Of a stretch of DNA of 64,000 bases, positions 21,329 through 32,275 are shown piece by piece. The translations under genes were made by a program, and so were the position numbers. Within the stretch, counting starts at the first letter, position 1. Every line of letters begins with the position of its first letter. The notes under the pieces are model-generated. The model did not search any database. It was not told the origin of the DNA and worked only from the letters and a program-made list of their open reading frames with translations. The stretch comes from Anaspis maculata (taxonomy: Eukaryota > Arthropoda > Insecta > Coleoptera > Scraptiidae), in the NCBI GenBank assembly GCA_949128115.1, contig OX421962.1, forward strand, positions 55,903,787 through 55,967,786. The letters are read 5' to 3'.

Positions 21329-22987
21329 GGGCGCTTCCCAATAAGGCGTATAAGGACACAATTCGACACATATGGACACAATTTGACACAGCTAGCGTTC
21401 CAATAGCACTAATGGCACCACATGTCGACACAATCGAAACATTGGCGAGGCTGAGTTTAGAATTGAGCTGGCAAGTGCACTTTGACATTGCGTATCCGTC
21501 TTGTCCATAGACAAGGACAAAAGTAGAAGAGGCAAGATACCTGCGCGGCTGTGTAATTTGTAGGCCGGCCATTTTGATTACATAACGGTTTTTCCTGGCG
21601 GCAATTTCAATTATGACAGGTGGGTGACAGTACTGACAGTGTACTTGATGACAGCTACGAAGTTTTAGGTTAGACTGATTTGTTGTGATCGAACTTTTCT
21701 CGGCGCCGATATTTGGTTTTGTGTAAAAAATAACAATAGAATTGAATGTTTAGTGTTATTCAGTGTTCGTTTCCACGAATTCTACTTCATAACCAGATAT
21801 TATATTCCTGGGATGCATTGCATAAAAAATGCATTGTCGAGTGCATTGTACTTGATGAATTATTGTCAAGAAATGGAGAGAGATGTCCGCAGTTTTATCT
21901 CCACTTAGAAGCTGTGAAACAGATATCGAGGCCTCTGTGTGAAGTGTTCGTTTTGCGATTTTCCCTGTGTAATAAAGTTTGATCGAACCTGATCGAACTT
22001 AGCAAAGGCATCAATACAAGGTGTCTTGTTATACCTATCAAACTTTGCAAGAACATCAAGCAATTGATGAACCCAGAGATGAGAAGATATCCTTTCATAC
22101 GTAACGCTGAATTTAAATAATCAAATTTCACTCCGGTAACTAAATTTGGTTTTTAGTTTTCCACGGGGTGATGGGCTTCGATTGTGGCTCGAGACAATTG
22201 GAATGATGAAGAAATAGCTTGGAAACGTCTTATGAGAAAGGCTCAGTGCTGCTGATTTGTTCGAGGCATTTCGCAGTTATGTAAATAAAATTTTATCCAC
22301 ACTCCCAGGACCTGAGCCAGAACCTCGTTTCGGACAATGACATTATGGAACACCACAATTTTATCTTAAGGGAAAGTGCTCGTAAGATGCTATTTGAAAA
22401 TAAGATTAGGTGCAAAATCTAGCAAAAAAATGTGAAGCGAAGAGCTGATTCAGTGTTATGTTCAACAAACACTTTCCAAACTTGTATTATTTTATCTCAA
22501 GTAAAACATTGAATATTTTTCTTGAAATTTTGTTCTGTAGCTCAAATTAAGAACATGTCGTGGGCCTTATGCCCATACGTCTATGGCCCATACTTACAGT
22601 CGGTCTCCGATTTAAGCACAATCCAACTATGGCAACAATTGTTATAATTGTCCGAAGGACTTGAGAGATGCGAAGTCAGAGATCGAGCGAAGTATTGACC
22701 ATGAGTATGAGGATTAGTCAAGGCCGTGAGCAGAAATTCTTGAGTTATTTGTTTCGTTTACAAAGTATAACCTACAAATTGTCTCATGACTGTCATCTGT
22801 TTTGACGTCTGTTTATGATTTTGACTCGCGCGTACTCCCCCCATTTAAATTGCCGCCTTGGAAAAGCCGTTATGACCTGAAAATGGCGGACCCCATGCGA
22901 TATCGGCTGAAATGGATGCGCAGTGGTTCTTCCTTCTTCTACTTTTGTCCTTGTCTATGGTCTTGTCGCAGTTATTGGAAAGCGCCC
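21329..22987. mobile_element. 1.66-kb inverted-repeat element with THAP remnant
   Basis: GGGCGCTTCCCAATAA at the left is mirrored by TTATTGGAAAGCGCCC at the right; subterminal CCATAGACAAGGACAAAAGT and AACGGTTTTTCC / GGAAAAGCCGTT are also inverted. The left arm has extra sequence with repeated GGACACAATT / GACACA words. The interior carries a decayed THAP-like exon. No clear target duplication was found. Confidence 0.7.
22157..22275 (+). pseudogene. Decayed THAP zinc-finger exon (second half)
   Basis: After a TTTTTAG acceptor the plus strand reads FPRGDGLRLWLETIGMMKK then a stop; in another frame downstream it reads KGSVLLICSRHF. The order FP..D..R..W...I ... ICS.HF is that of the second half of a THAP domain, whose last two zinc ligands are the Cys and His of C-S-x-H-F. 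A frame change between the parts shows it is broken. THAP domains are common in P-element-like transposases and derived genes. Confidence 0.5.
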
Positions 22988-23167
22988 TATGTTTCTTGAG
23001 ATATGACATTTCGTTTCTGACAATGGGAAATTTTTTGAATCTGACAAGCGCTCTGTCGTGTATTTATTTGATTTCAGCATGGATTTCATGATTTCACTTG
23101 TTCTTACCCTCGTTCTTACCAATAAGTGTGTTATATGTAGTGGAAAACTGAGAAGATACTTACAGAA

Positions 23168-23350
23168 ATGGTTCAAGGGTGTTGTGTCGCTCTATGCGAG
23201 TGCGAGAATAAGACGAATACACCCGGTATGCACCGGTTCACGGAAGACCCAAACTTGATGGAAGTGTGGCTGCACCAGCACCAGCATCAGGGATCACGCT
23301 GCACCAGACACGTGCATCTTACTACGAAAAAACTCTATTACTTCGTCCAT
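23168..23350 (+). pseudogene. THAP zinc-finger-like N-terminal exon fragment
   Basis: From ATG the frame reads MVQGCCVALCECENKTNTPG, then MHRFTEDPNLMEVWL. A C-x3/4-C pair near the N-terminus followed by HRF.-.DP.....W matches the first half of a THAP domain. After the tryptophan the sequence becomes His/Gln-rich (HQHQHQGSRC) and no CxxHF is found, so the domain is incomplete here; it may continue in another exon or be a relic. It lies 180 bases beyond the element that holds the other half-domain, on the same strand. Confidence 0.45.
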
Positions 23351-23747
23351 TAAAAACTCCCTTATGGGCTCTAGTGACTTTCCCCACATGATAATGGGAA
23401 CAGTATAGCTAACCGATTCAAAATTCCCGCTAAAGTCAGAAACGAAACGTCCAAACGTCATAAACGTCAAAACGTCAAAGGTGACCTCGAAAAACTCTCT
23501 ATTTTCTATCTCCTAAAATTGGAAAGGTCAATTACATTAGGTGCTTTCCTCTTACCAAAAAACTCACTGATCTGATCTAAGTTAGAAAGAGAAAAAACGA
23601 GAAATTATATAATGCGCGAAAATGAGACACCACTGACAACTTAAGTCAGAATACTTAGTTTAGGTTGTAAAAGGAAAGCACCTATTATCTGTTTGTGGTG
23701 ACAGTTCACAATGAATCTGGCAATTATGCATCCAAAGAACCACGAAG
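23351..23747. other. Non-coding stretch
   Basis: AAACGTC words recur near 23450-23475 and AGGTGCTTTCCTTTTACAA-like sequence is inverted around 23540 and 23675 (GGTGCTTTCCTCTTAC / GTAAAAGGAAAGCACCT), a probable small palindrome. No gene. Confidence 0.4.
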
Positions 23748-25538
23748 TGTTATAGTAGGTTCACTTGTGCCGTGATTCTAGTAGGCTAGGGAAAATTTAC
23801 AGTTTGGCATGATGGATTTCACGTCCAACTGCTTAGTGTGCCCCTAAACGTTTGGCTGCGAAAGATAGGTTATGTTGGTGTGTTGACTGTTGCTGTCAAA
23901 AATGAAAAAAATACCAGAATCAACTTTGCAATGCAAGTATGGAGTAGATGTAGTTCACCTTTCACAAGTTCCGCAAATTTCTTGTTCCAGTACGATGTCC
24001 TGAGCAGTGAAATCAAGTATTAACGCCGATGAATTCCATCCACATGAAAATTAGAAGGGGGTAGTTTCCCACAGCTCCCAGTTTTCCAGAGTGTGGGTAC
24101 TTCTTTTGAAAACCAGAAATAGTTCATAATGTTCTCATATTATGTGGTTTTTGAAAATAAATTCACGTCTTCTCCGCAAAGCGAAACGTTATGGGGTATA
24201 TGCCCAACGCTTACTCCGCCCATTTTATCCCAGAAGCGAGTCCTTATGGTACCTGCAAGGGCTTCAACAAGCACTGACTGAACATTTTTGTTCAAGGCAG
24301 GCAAGCCGAGCCACAAGCACAGTTTTCACATTCCATTTAGGTAATTTTCTCATCATCAATTAAACTGCGCAACAAATATGTTGTCGCAAGCGAAAAATTG
24401 GTCCGACTTTGGACCACAAGAACTTTTGGATGATACGAACCATTTCGATTTTGTTTTGACGGTTTTTGAGAGCAATCTTTCCGTTATTCACCTTCGGGAA
24501 GTGAAGGTCAGGAAGTTTCATGTAAAATATCTACAGAGTGAAATGTAAAACGATGCAAAATTTTAGCAAATTCAACGGAACCCTGTTTTTACAAAAAAAA
24601 ATTTCTTGAATGTTAATGAAAAGATCATAAAGCGTGATGTTTTGGCTTGCGCCCAGTTTTGAATTTCTTAGAATCGAAACTCTGGTTCTGACTTCATGAT
24701 TTTTTTTCTCTTGGAGGATGCTGATTTATCCTATCGCTACAAGGAAGACTATGTTAGCCTAGGGAACCCGTCATTATCAAATACTAAAATTGACCATCAG
24801 CATCAAGTTCAGTGTGTCAAAATCACAAAGAAAGCTTGTTTCAATTTTAAAAATCTGATCAAATTCAATTTTTAATGAAAACACCTGTGTCGCTCATTTT
24901 GAATGGGTCCCCTTTTTGAAGTCTTGATCGAGGTATTCCAGATGGTCTGCGAGTCAAGTTGCTGAGAACCGTTTAAGCAACAAGATTCGTGAATTGCAAC
25001 CTCCCATCATCAGAATAACATAGGAGAAATCAGCATCCTCCAAGAAAAAAAAATCATAAAGTCAGAACCAGACTACCGATTTAAAAAAATTCAAAACTGG
25101 GAGCAAGCTAACATAACGCTTCATAATTCTTCCATTTGCATTTGAGAAAAAAAATTATTCTGAAAATGGGGGTCCGTTGAATTTGCTAAAATTTTGTATT
25201 GCTTTACATTTCACCCTGTAGATATTTTACATGGAGCTTCCTGATCTTCACCTCCTTAAGGTGAATAACGGAAAAACTGAGCTCGCTAACCGTCAAAACA
25301 GAATCGAGATGGTTTGTGTCATTCAAAAGTTATTGTGGTGTAAACTCGGACCAATTTTTCCCTCGCGACAACATATTTGTCGCGACGCAGTTTATTATGA
25401 CAGCGTCAAGCTTGAGCTTTCAAACATCAGTGCAAGCAATTGCCAAGTTCTTGGGATTTTCAAATTTCGAATTCGAAAACTCTGAAACAAAATCTCACAG
25501 CCGACTAGAATCACGGTACAAGTGAACCCACTATAACA
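23748..25538. mobile_element. 1.8-kb inverted-repeat element
   Basis: TGTTATAGTAGGTTCACTTG at the left is mirrored by CAAGTGAACCCACTATAACA at the right. Long arms follow, including GCAACAAATATGTTGTCGC with its inverse near 25370 and TTGGAGGATGCTGATTT with its inverse near 25035. The centre lies near 24800. No transposase. Confidence 0.8.
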
Positions 25539-25593
25539 GAGAGTTGCCATGTCAAACTTTGTCTATGTTTACATGACGTCTCCGCCCATATAT

Positions 25594-25842
25594 AAAAGCT
25601 GCGTTCCTTTTATGATCTGAACTAAAAATTCTCACTATTCAGTTGCTAGTTGTGTCCTCTCCCTCTCATGCAATTCTCGTTTTTTCTCTCTCTAACTGAG
25701 GTGAGATTATCTGAGATTTCGTGTGGAAGGAATGCAGCTAATAGCCTGTATTTCTTTTGAGAATTGCATGAGAGGGAGAGAGACACAACTAGCAATTGAA
25801 GTGAGAATTCTCAGTTCAGATGATCAAAGGAACGCAGCTTTT
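25594..25842. mobile_element. 249-bp palindromic MITE
   Basis: AAAAGCTGCGTTCCTTTTAT on the left is mirrored by ATCAAAGGAACGCAGCTTTT on the right; CTAGTTGTGTC and CCCTCTCATGCAATTCTC also have inverses, so almost the whole unit is palindromic. Termini are close to identical. Confidence 0.85.
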
Positions 25843-26390
25843 GTGTAAAAGGAATACGGCCAGACTCTGTGTGCATGTGTATCTCCTGTTTTCCCCGGTT
25901 TTCATGTGAAAGTGTCGAACAAGTGATGTATTTTCAAGGGCTGCCCCCAAGGAGGCTGCCCCATCTCCATTCCTGCTCCACCAAAAAATAGCTGCGTCTT
26001 CTCAAATGGTAACTGGCCAAGAAATTAGGTGACTCGGTCAGGTTTATGGTCAAAAGCTACGAAACAAAGTATTGCACACCAATAGAAGGACGATGATTTG
26101 GACAACATGCTGCACGTTTCAATGTACCAAGATGAAATATCGATTATTTCAGATGGTGCTCTTCTTGCAACTTGAGCAAAGTGAATCTTCTTCGCTTGCG
26201 TCAGGTTGACAAGCCGAAGTTTGACACAGGTCTCTAAACAATCGGCATTTATCCGACATTATTAGGGAAATTATGGACTAGGTCCGCATCATGATCACTG
26301 GAACCTTTGGGAGATTTATCCTGCTCAAACCCGATTCTTTGTGCGGCAGCATCGTTTTGAACACCAAACAGCAAATATTGATGTTGATTG
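25843..26390. other. Non-coding stretch
   Basis: No gene or repeat border recognised. Confidence 0.35.
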
Positions 26391-26630
26391 ACCACGGGTT
26401 CCACCGAAAAATTTATGAGCGGTTTAAGCTAAAGCGAGGTTAAACGGATTTTTTTCTGGTCAATGTTGGTAGATTCATTTTGGAAAATACGTTAAATCGC
26501 AAGTATACCACACTTTAGTTAATTACTCAGCGTGAAACCTGAATTTACATTAATCATTTGGCCAGAATTCATCAAAATAAATCTCGAGTTAGCTATCAGC
26601 TGGTTAAATATGTTGGTGGAACCCACGGTT
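26391..26630. mobile_element. 240-bp MITE, GGGTTCCACC ends
   Basis: ACCACGGGTTCCACCGAAAA and its imperfect inverse TTGGTGGAACCCACGGT bound the unit; TTTATGAGCGGTTTAAGC and GCTATCAGCTGGTTAAA continue the mirror. Related to 8943-9076. Confidence 0.65.
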
Positions 26631-26712
26631 AGTCACGTTGACTGTTCCCCAACGTTCATGTGGCAACCTGGTAAGACTTTTGGCGCGCTAATTCACTCGA
26701 TTCAAACACTTT

Positions 26713-27210
26713 AGGGAATTTTCCGCGAGGCACCGTTGAACCGCAGCGGTTCCAACAACGGTCCTATCTCCATCTCTTGCTATCCAATTGCGTTCTCTTT
26801 TCATATCCTTCAAGCGCGAAAATGCATCGGTCCTAACCGTGGTGAGGTGTCAGGGGAACGCGGTTTCAGTTTGAAGTTTAAATGTTATCTTGACCTCACA
26901 ATCGACACAATCATCAACATAACAACAAACCTCTGAGCTGGGTATCCGTATCCAAATGGAATAAATCCAGTTCCGTTCCAGCTAAACCCACCAATTTTCC
27001 CGAGCTCCCGTCCCGCTAGGTTAGATCTGACAATTCTGACATAGAACAGATGAACCGCTACACTGAACCGGCCACTCCACCCGGTCCCTGATATTGCGAA
27101 CCGTTGAAGTACACTTTAAGTAAAAAGTTTGAACCGGTTAGGTCGCGGCAACGCAGCGGTCATGCAGAATCGTGCACCGTTGACTCAACGGTGCCTCGCG
27201 GCAAAATGCC
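26713..27210. mobile_element. MITE, TTTTCCGCGAGGCACCG ends
   Basis: TTTTCCGCGAGGCACCGTTG at the left is mirrored by CAACGGTGCCTCGCGGCAAAA at the right, with CGCAGCGG words continuing inward. It abuts the next inverted-repeat element directly. Confidence 0.7.
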
Positions 27211-27212
27211 TA

Positions 27213-28131
27213 TAGACCGGAGAAGTGATGACCTCACAACATGGCAACATGGCCGGCGGTTGACATTTTCTGGAGGCCAACGTCATCACATGAACGTGAC
27301 GTTTCTATGTTTGGTTGTGTTTGGCATGACATTTTCTGGAGGTTCACAACAAAAGTCTGTGCAAAATGGCAGTGAGCATTGCTGAAATTGCCAGCCTAAG
27401 AGACAGCCAGCGTCATACAGGCGGACTTGGTTGCAAAAAGGCCAGACATAGCCCAACAGAGAGCTGCGCAAAGCTGCACTCAGAATCACCAGTGCCTACA
27501 GAACGGTTCCGCATGATGCAGCACGAGTGCTCTCGGGTATCCCACCCTTCGCCCTGATGCTTGCGATTAGAGGAAACAAGCCTAGGAGTGCCCACCAGCA
27601 AACCAGAAAGCAGAAACAAGGCCACAGAGCAGTTCGTCGAGCAGTGGCAACGGCAGTGGAACGCCTTGGTTCAAAGTTGGATGAAAGAAATAATGGAGAG
27701 CCTCAAAAGCCTCAGCGTCAGGACAACGCGGAACACGCTCGTTTTCATTGTAACGGTCCATCAAAGCAGCGAGAAGACCTCGAAGAAAAACTGGGCAGGA
27801 GAATCGCCGTCGACAATCTCGTTCATGAGATGCTCAGAGGCAAAGAGCAATGGATCGCAGTTTATAGTTAGCAGTTTTTAGTTTATAGCAATATAGTTTG
27901 ATTTCCTCCACCTGATATAGCCCAAAATATGGATTATTTTTTGTTATATCCATTTCCGTTATTTACGTTCGCAAAAAGTTGACAAACACATGACAAACAC
28001 AAACAGAGAAACGTCAAGTGCATGCCACGTGCCGTGCATTCCACGGTCGTGTCACGTTTGACGTTGGCCTCCAGAAAATGTCAACCGCCGGCCATGTTGC
28101 CGTGTTGTGACGTCACACTTCTTCGGTCTAT
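27213..28131. mobile_element. Inverted-repeat element surrounding a LINE fragment
   Basis: ATAGACCGGAGAAGTG and CTTCTTCGGTCTAT form the outer ends, and TTGACATTTTCTGGAGGCCA is mirrored by TGGCCTCCAGAAAATGTCAA. Arms are about 80 bases. Between them lies an R1-like LINE fragment and about 170 bases of other sequence, so either a LINE inserted in the element or the element captured it. Confidence 0.7.
27400..27871 (+). pseudogene. Decayed R1-like LINE, RT C-terminal region
   Basis: One plus-strand frame reads ELRKAALRITSAYRTVPHD, then AARVLSGIPPFALMLAIRG; a second reads EQFVEQWQRQWNALVQSW; the first resumes with ITAEH-like AEHARFHCNG, REDLEEKLGRRIAVDNLVHE and MLRGKEQWIAV. The order R.TSAYRT...A..VL.G.PP..L ... 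W..RW ... EH..F.C ... L.P.NLV..ML...W is that of the C-terminus of R1-clade LINEs. At least two frameshifts break it. No poly(A) tail or target duplication was seen. Confidence 0.7.
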
Positions 28132-28669
28132 TTTCCATTTCCTTTCTTAATGCCAAATATTTCCCATGTATGTTACAACTGAACAGTAATTAAAATTATT
28201 ATTCACTCAGGTATCGATCTAGGGCAATATAATAGTACTTTGTATTTTGTATAAGACCCCATTCCATGCATGTAGAATTTCGTCATCCAAAATGGAAGAT
28301 TTTGTATCGGACGACATATTAAAGCAAGCAAAGGTTGCTTGTTAAAAGCTGTCGCCAGCGAAATATTGCCAGCGCTACGACAAAGAATTGATGTTAATAA
28401 CTGTTTGCTTCTTTCTATTGAAGCCGAAGACGATGCCTTATTCCATATACATGTTACTTTCCGTCTGCTTGCATGAAAAACTTTGCTCCTAACTCTTGAG
28501 GGAAAGTGTTGACTGAACGACGCAAAGCAGAATAAGTTGTAAATGGTACTTCCCGCGCTTGTTAGGGAATTATCACTATTTCCTGCAACATCAAAAGATC
28601 GGATTTATCACATTTTCCTGCAACATCGATAGATCGAACCACACTGCTCAAAAATAATAATTATATGGT
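28132..28669. other. Non-coding stretch
   Basis: No gene recognised. TTCCTGCAACATC...GATCGGATTTATC and a near repeat occur at 28577-28640. Confidence 0.35.
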
Positions 28670-28992
28670 AAGCTTATGCAGCAGTTTCGACTTTCGAAAC
28701 GCCGGGCGTTTGGCTTCTTAATCCGGCGCTGGACAAGGAGAGAGCAGCAGGATCCTGGAGGAGGGCAGTTGCGCGCCGACTCCGGTGGACCGGAGGCTGG
28801 GAGTAGAAATCCCGGTTGCAGTGAGGGTTGCGGGCCGACAGGAGCAACTCAATAACGTTCCGCGTCAATATCATCGCGAAAAGTAACGTTTGAACATCAG
28901 CAAACTGTTGTGCGGGTACAACCGATAGTCCGACACAAATCCACTGCACTGTCAAGAGAGGCGCTCCCTGGCTAGATCCTTTCGATTGCAGG
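28670..28992 (+). other. GC-rich block ending at a splice-donor-like site
   Basis: Compared with its AT-rich surroundings, this block is rich in G, C and CpG (for example GTTGCGCGCCGACTCCGG) and ends TTGCAG followed by GTAGGT, a consensus donor. That combination would suit a first, possibly untranslated, exon of a plus-strand gene. No long credible coding frame was recognised, so it may equally be an old repeat. The minus strand is open for 93 codons without recognisable content. Confidence 0.3.
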
Positions 28993-29673
28993 TAGGTTTA
29001 CGATTGTCTCAGGTGTGCTGTACGTACCCGTGAGGCTTTGTGTTGTTACGTTCGACAACCCCTTTCTTTGCGAAACATCTTTTTTCCACCAAGCGCGACT
29101 TCTTTTTATTTTTGTTTTTATCCTGCCGGTTGCAGGGCAGATCAGGGAGGCAGTGTTTTTTCTTCATGTTCCGCATACTGAACTCATAAAGTGATTATTT
29201 ATTTACAAATCACCTTAGTCCTATTTCTCTTACTTTCTCCGGTGTTTTTTGTTACCATCATTTCTCGGGTTTGGTTCAGACAGACAGAATTTATTTTGCT
29301 GGTATTGTCTATTATCACCTACACTCATTCCAACATTTTATTACATTGGTTATTGTATGGAGAAGGGCAAATTAATTTCCCATTTTCCCAAATTGAGCGA
29401 ACCGGCCCAATTTTTCAATACCTGTCTTCGTACTAATGGTCAACATAATTAAGTACCTACTTAGCCCGCAAGAGTGGCCGATGATTCAGCCGAATATGAA
29501 AATAGAGACTATTTTCATGATATGAAATCGAGGATGAATTTTTGACTGGTTCCCAGCGTCCATTAGCTCACTAGTTCGAGTTTAACTTAAAACTTGGTTT
29601 TATGACCATGGAAAAGTGATTGTTGCAGCAATTAAATCTACTTGGCCTGGATATCATGACATAGGAACGATAA
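28993..29673. other. Non-coding stretch
   Basis: No exon or repeat border recognised; pyrimidine-rich between 29080 and 29260. Confidence 0.35.
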
Positions 29674-31765
29674 TAGACCGGCGGATTAGCTGATGAATCG
29701 TGCATTTCAAGTAAAAGCCAGGATCAAGTTACATTCGTGCTCCACGATAAAAATGAAAATTTTTGAGGGTGGGAGGCATTCTGGGATTTCACTCAGGGGG
29801 GGATGAGGGTTTTTTTGAGGACTCTCTGGGCGATTACTTGTTTTTTATAAGAGAAGCAAGTCCTTTTTTTTTTCAATTCTGTGATTTATTCCTAGATTTT
29901 TGGGATGTTTATTCACCCCCCTTCTATCAACTCCACCGTCTAAATCCAAATCTAGTGTTTGAGATATGATACGAGCAGGTTTAAACTATTCAGTTATGCA
30001 AGAAAAAACAAGTTTTTTGGGTCCACTTTTATGACTTCCTCTAATCTGGGCCTTATGCTTCAGCGACCAAAATTCTCCTTACAATCATTAGTTGCAAGTA
30101 TTTACAACTAATGAATTGACAAATTATTGTCTCTGAGTTTATTACTCAGAATTCTGGTGAGCCTTGCAATACAATTTATACCGATGGGTCCAGATCGTAC
30201 TCAGGTACGGCCTGCGCTTTTTTTGTGGACAACCTTGATGTATCGTTCAAATATAAAATTTTGGACGAGGCTTCAATTTTTACGGCGGAAGCGCATGCCA
30301 TTGGAAGAGCGCTAGATTGGGCTGTTGGCGACGTTGCTCACACCAATATTGTGTTGTCGGACTCCATGAGTGTTCTGAAAGCTTTGGCTTCTACGAAAAA
30401 TTCAAAAACCAGTAGCATTATTTGTCAAATCCTCCATCTGTTGACAATTTTGCAAGACAAAGGTAAAAAAACTATCTTCATATGGGTTAAGGGGCATACC
30501 AGTGTTACGGGCAATGAAAGGGCGGACTCCTTGGTTAAGGAGGCATTGACTTTACCACATGTGGAAGACGTAGTCACATACTCTGATCTGTACTCCATAG
30601 TAAGAGTGAATATCAGAAAAGAGTGGGAAGCCTCATGGGGAGAATTCGTTAGCACTTCGAAGAATCACTACACCTTGATTCACCCTATTCTCCCCAGGCA
30701 GACCCTCATGAGCAATGGAAGTCTGACCAAAAGATCAAAAGTTTTAACCTTGACTCGGCTTAAACTGAACCATGGATGTTTTCCGTCCCATTTATTCCGC
30801 ATTGGCATTCTTGAGACACCGGTATGCTCGTGTGACAATGAATCGATTGGTGACATAAATCATTTGATGTTTGCTTGTGGGAATCATCAAAGGCTGATCG
30901 AAGCTCTGATAAAGAACTTGGTCAGCATCAGGAACTGTTCTCTTCCTCTGAACATCACTTCCCTGTTGGCTACAAATAACCCCCAAATCCTTCCACTGAT
31001 AATAGAGTTTTTCCAAAACATTGAGACGAAAGTTTAAATTAAAGAACTAGAAAAAGTAAAATTTTGAATTAAAAGTTCGTTCTAATGGCTAAAGAGCAAG
31101 CCCTCAAAGCCAACCAATTAACAAAAAAAAAAAGTATTTACAACATAAAAGGCATGCACTCAATGCGCCTTTGGTTTTGAAACCTTACAGGTTTGATTCC
31201 ATTCCATTTATTATAAAATACCTATTTTGTCCAAAAAAAAACTGTTTTTTTCTCACATAACTAAGTCAAACCTGCTCGTATCGTATTTCCAGATTTGGAT
31301 TTGGAAGGTGGGCTTTAGTAAGAAACGATGCCAAACACGTCAATATAGATACTATCTTAGTCAAAAATAGAAATCGTAGAAAAAACCCTAAAGTCCCCTG
31401 AGGGCTTCTTGATTGAAAATGGGGGTTGGTAAACATTCCAGAAATACTGTAAAAATCACAGAATTGAAAAAATTATGGATTTGGCTCCTCTCATGAAGAA
31501 GAAGTAAATTACGCCAACCAAGGGCCTTGAAAAATCTATTCAAAATTGCTCGTGTTGTAATTTCAACGCCAGATTTGGATTCAGAAGGCAGAATTTAGTA
31601 AGAAACGATATCACGCACGTCAATATACGTCCTAATTTAGGAGAAGATAAAAATCGTGGAAAGAACCCTAAATAGTCCCATAAAGGTTCCCCTTATATCG
31701 GAATAAATCACAGAATTGGAAAAAAAATGGATTTGGCTTCTCTCATTAAAAACAAGTAAATCACC
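29674..31765. mobile_element. Large palindrome family ('GAGGGTGGGAGGCATTCTGG' type), truncated copy split by LINE
   Basis: TAGACCGGCGGATTAGCTG starts a unit containing GAGGGTGGGAGGCATTCTGG and ends near 31765. The same sequence bounds the 4.4-kb element at 40428-44858 in both orientations. Here only about 1.05 kb of element DNA remains after subtracting the inserted LINE, and the right end is missing. The pre-insertion sequence can be read from the sister copy near 43690 (AGTATTTACAACATAAAAAG). Confidence 0.8.
30109..31131 (+). pseudogene. 5'-truncated RNase-H LINE with target duplication
   Basis: An uninterrupted frame of about 300 codons encodes an RNase H domain and the C-terminus of a LINE ORF2. 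The four acidic catalytic residues are visible in order: D in IYTDGS, E in IFTAEAHAIG, D in LSDSMSV and D in GNERADSL, with the usual GH in WVKGHTSV. Then RSKVLTLTRLKLNHG, CSCD and INHLMFACGN follow the R.RLNHG...C.C...E...H.LF.C pattern. An A-run ends it at 31131, and the 13 bases AAGTATTTACAAC flank both sides (30096-30108, 31132-31144). RT is missing. An I/R1-like RNase-H-bearing clade is likely. Confidence 0.9.
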
Positions 31766-31799
31766 TAGAGAATAAGTATGTTGTTTTCAAAGCTGACAA

Positions 31800-32275
31800 T
31801 TTTCATTACTTGGGTAATTGAATCTTACTTTCCCAACCCACCACCAACGAGAAGAAGCAGCATTGTGAACGCGCTAAAAGAATTTTTCGAGATGAAGACG
31901 GATATATCCATTCTGAGGTCCTTCCCCCCCCCAAGATAAATAAGACCATTTTCGGATTGATGTCTGTCTGTGTGTGTCTGTAGGTCTGTAACCTGCCACG
32001 ATCACAGCCGCAACGTTGATCCGATGGACTTGAAATTCGGTATGCAAACATGGGTTTTGCTGTCGAATGAGCCCATTTTGTTTTTGGCTGTTACCTATCT
32101 ATCAAACGGGAAATATCACTATCAAAAAATAACCAGAGCATTACTTGCAATATGTATGCCATTTTGAAAGCCTTTGGAAAACTGTATTCAAGATTATTAA
32201 AATTAGTTTCACATCTGTCATATATTAAAAAATATCAAATTGAAAAACTTCGCCGTTTTATTACTTAAAATCTAT
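31800..32275 (-). repeat. Microsatellite-centred repeat family, copy 1 (reverse)
   Basis: TTACTTTCCCAACCCACC, a degenerate TGTCTGTCTGTGTGTGTCTG core near 31961-31980, GACTTGAAATTCGGTATGCA and TTTTTGGCTGTTA are the reverse of the units at 45410 and 48058. It abuts the truncated palindrome at its left. Confidence 0.75.

Noticed and set aside
27104..27385. 93-codon plus ORF
   Set aside because: Spans the border of two inverted-repeat elements, so the frame is accidental.
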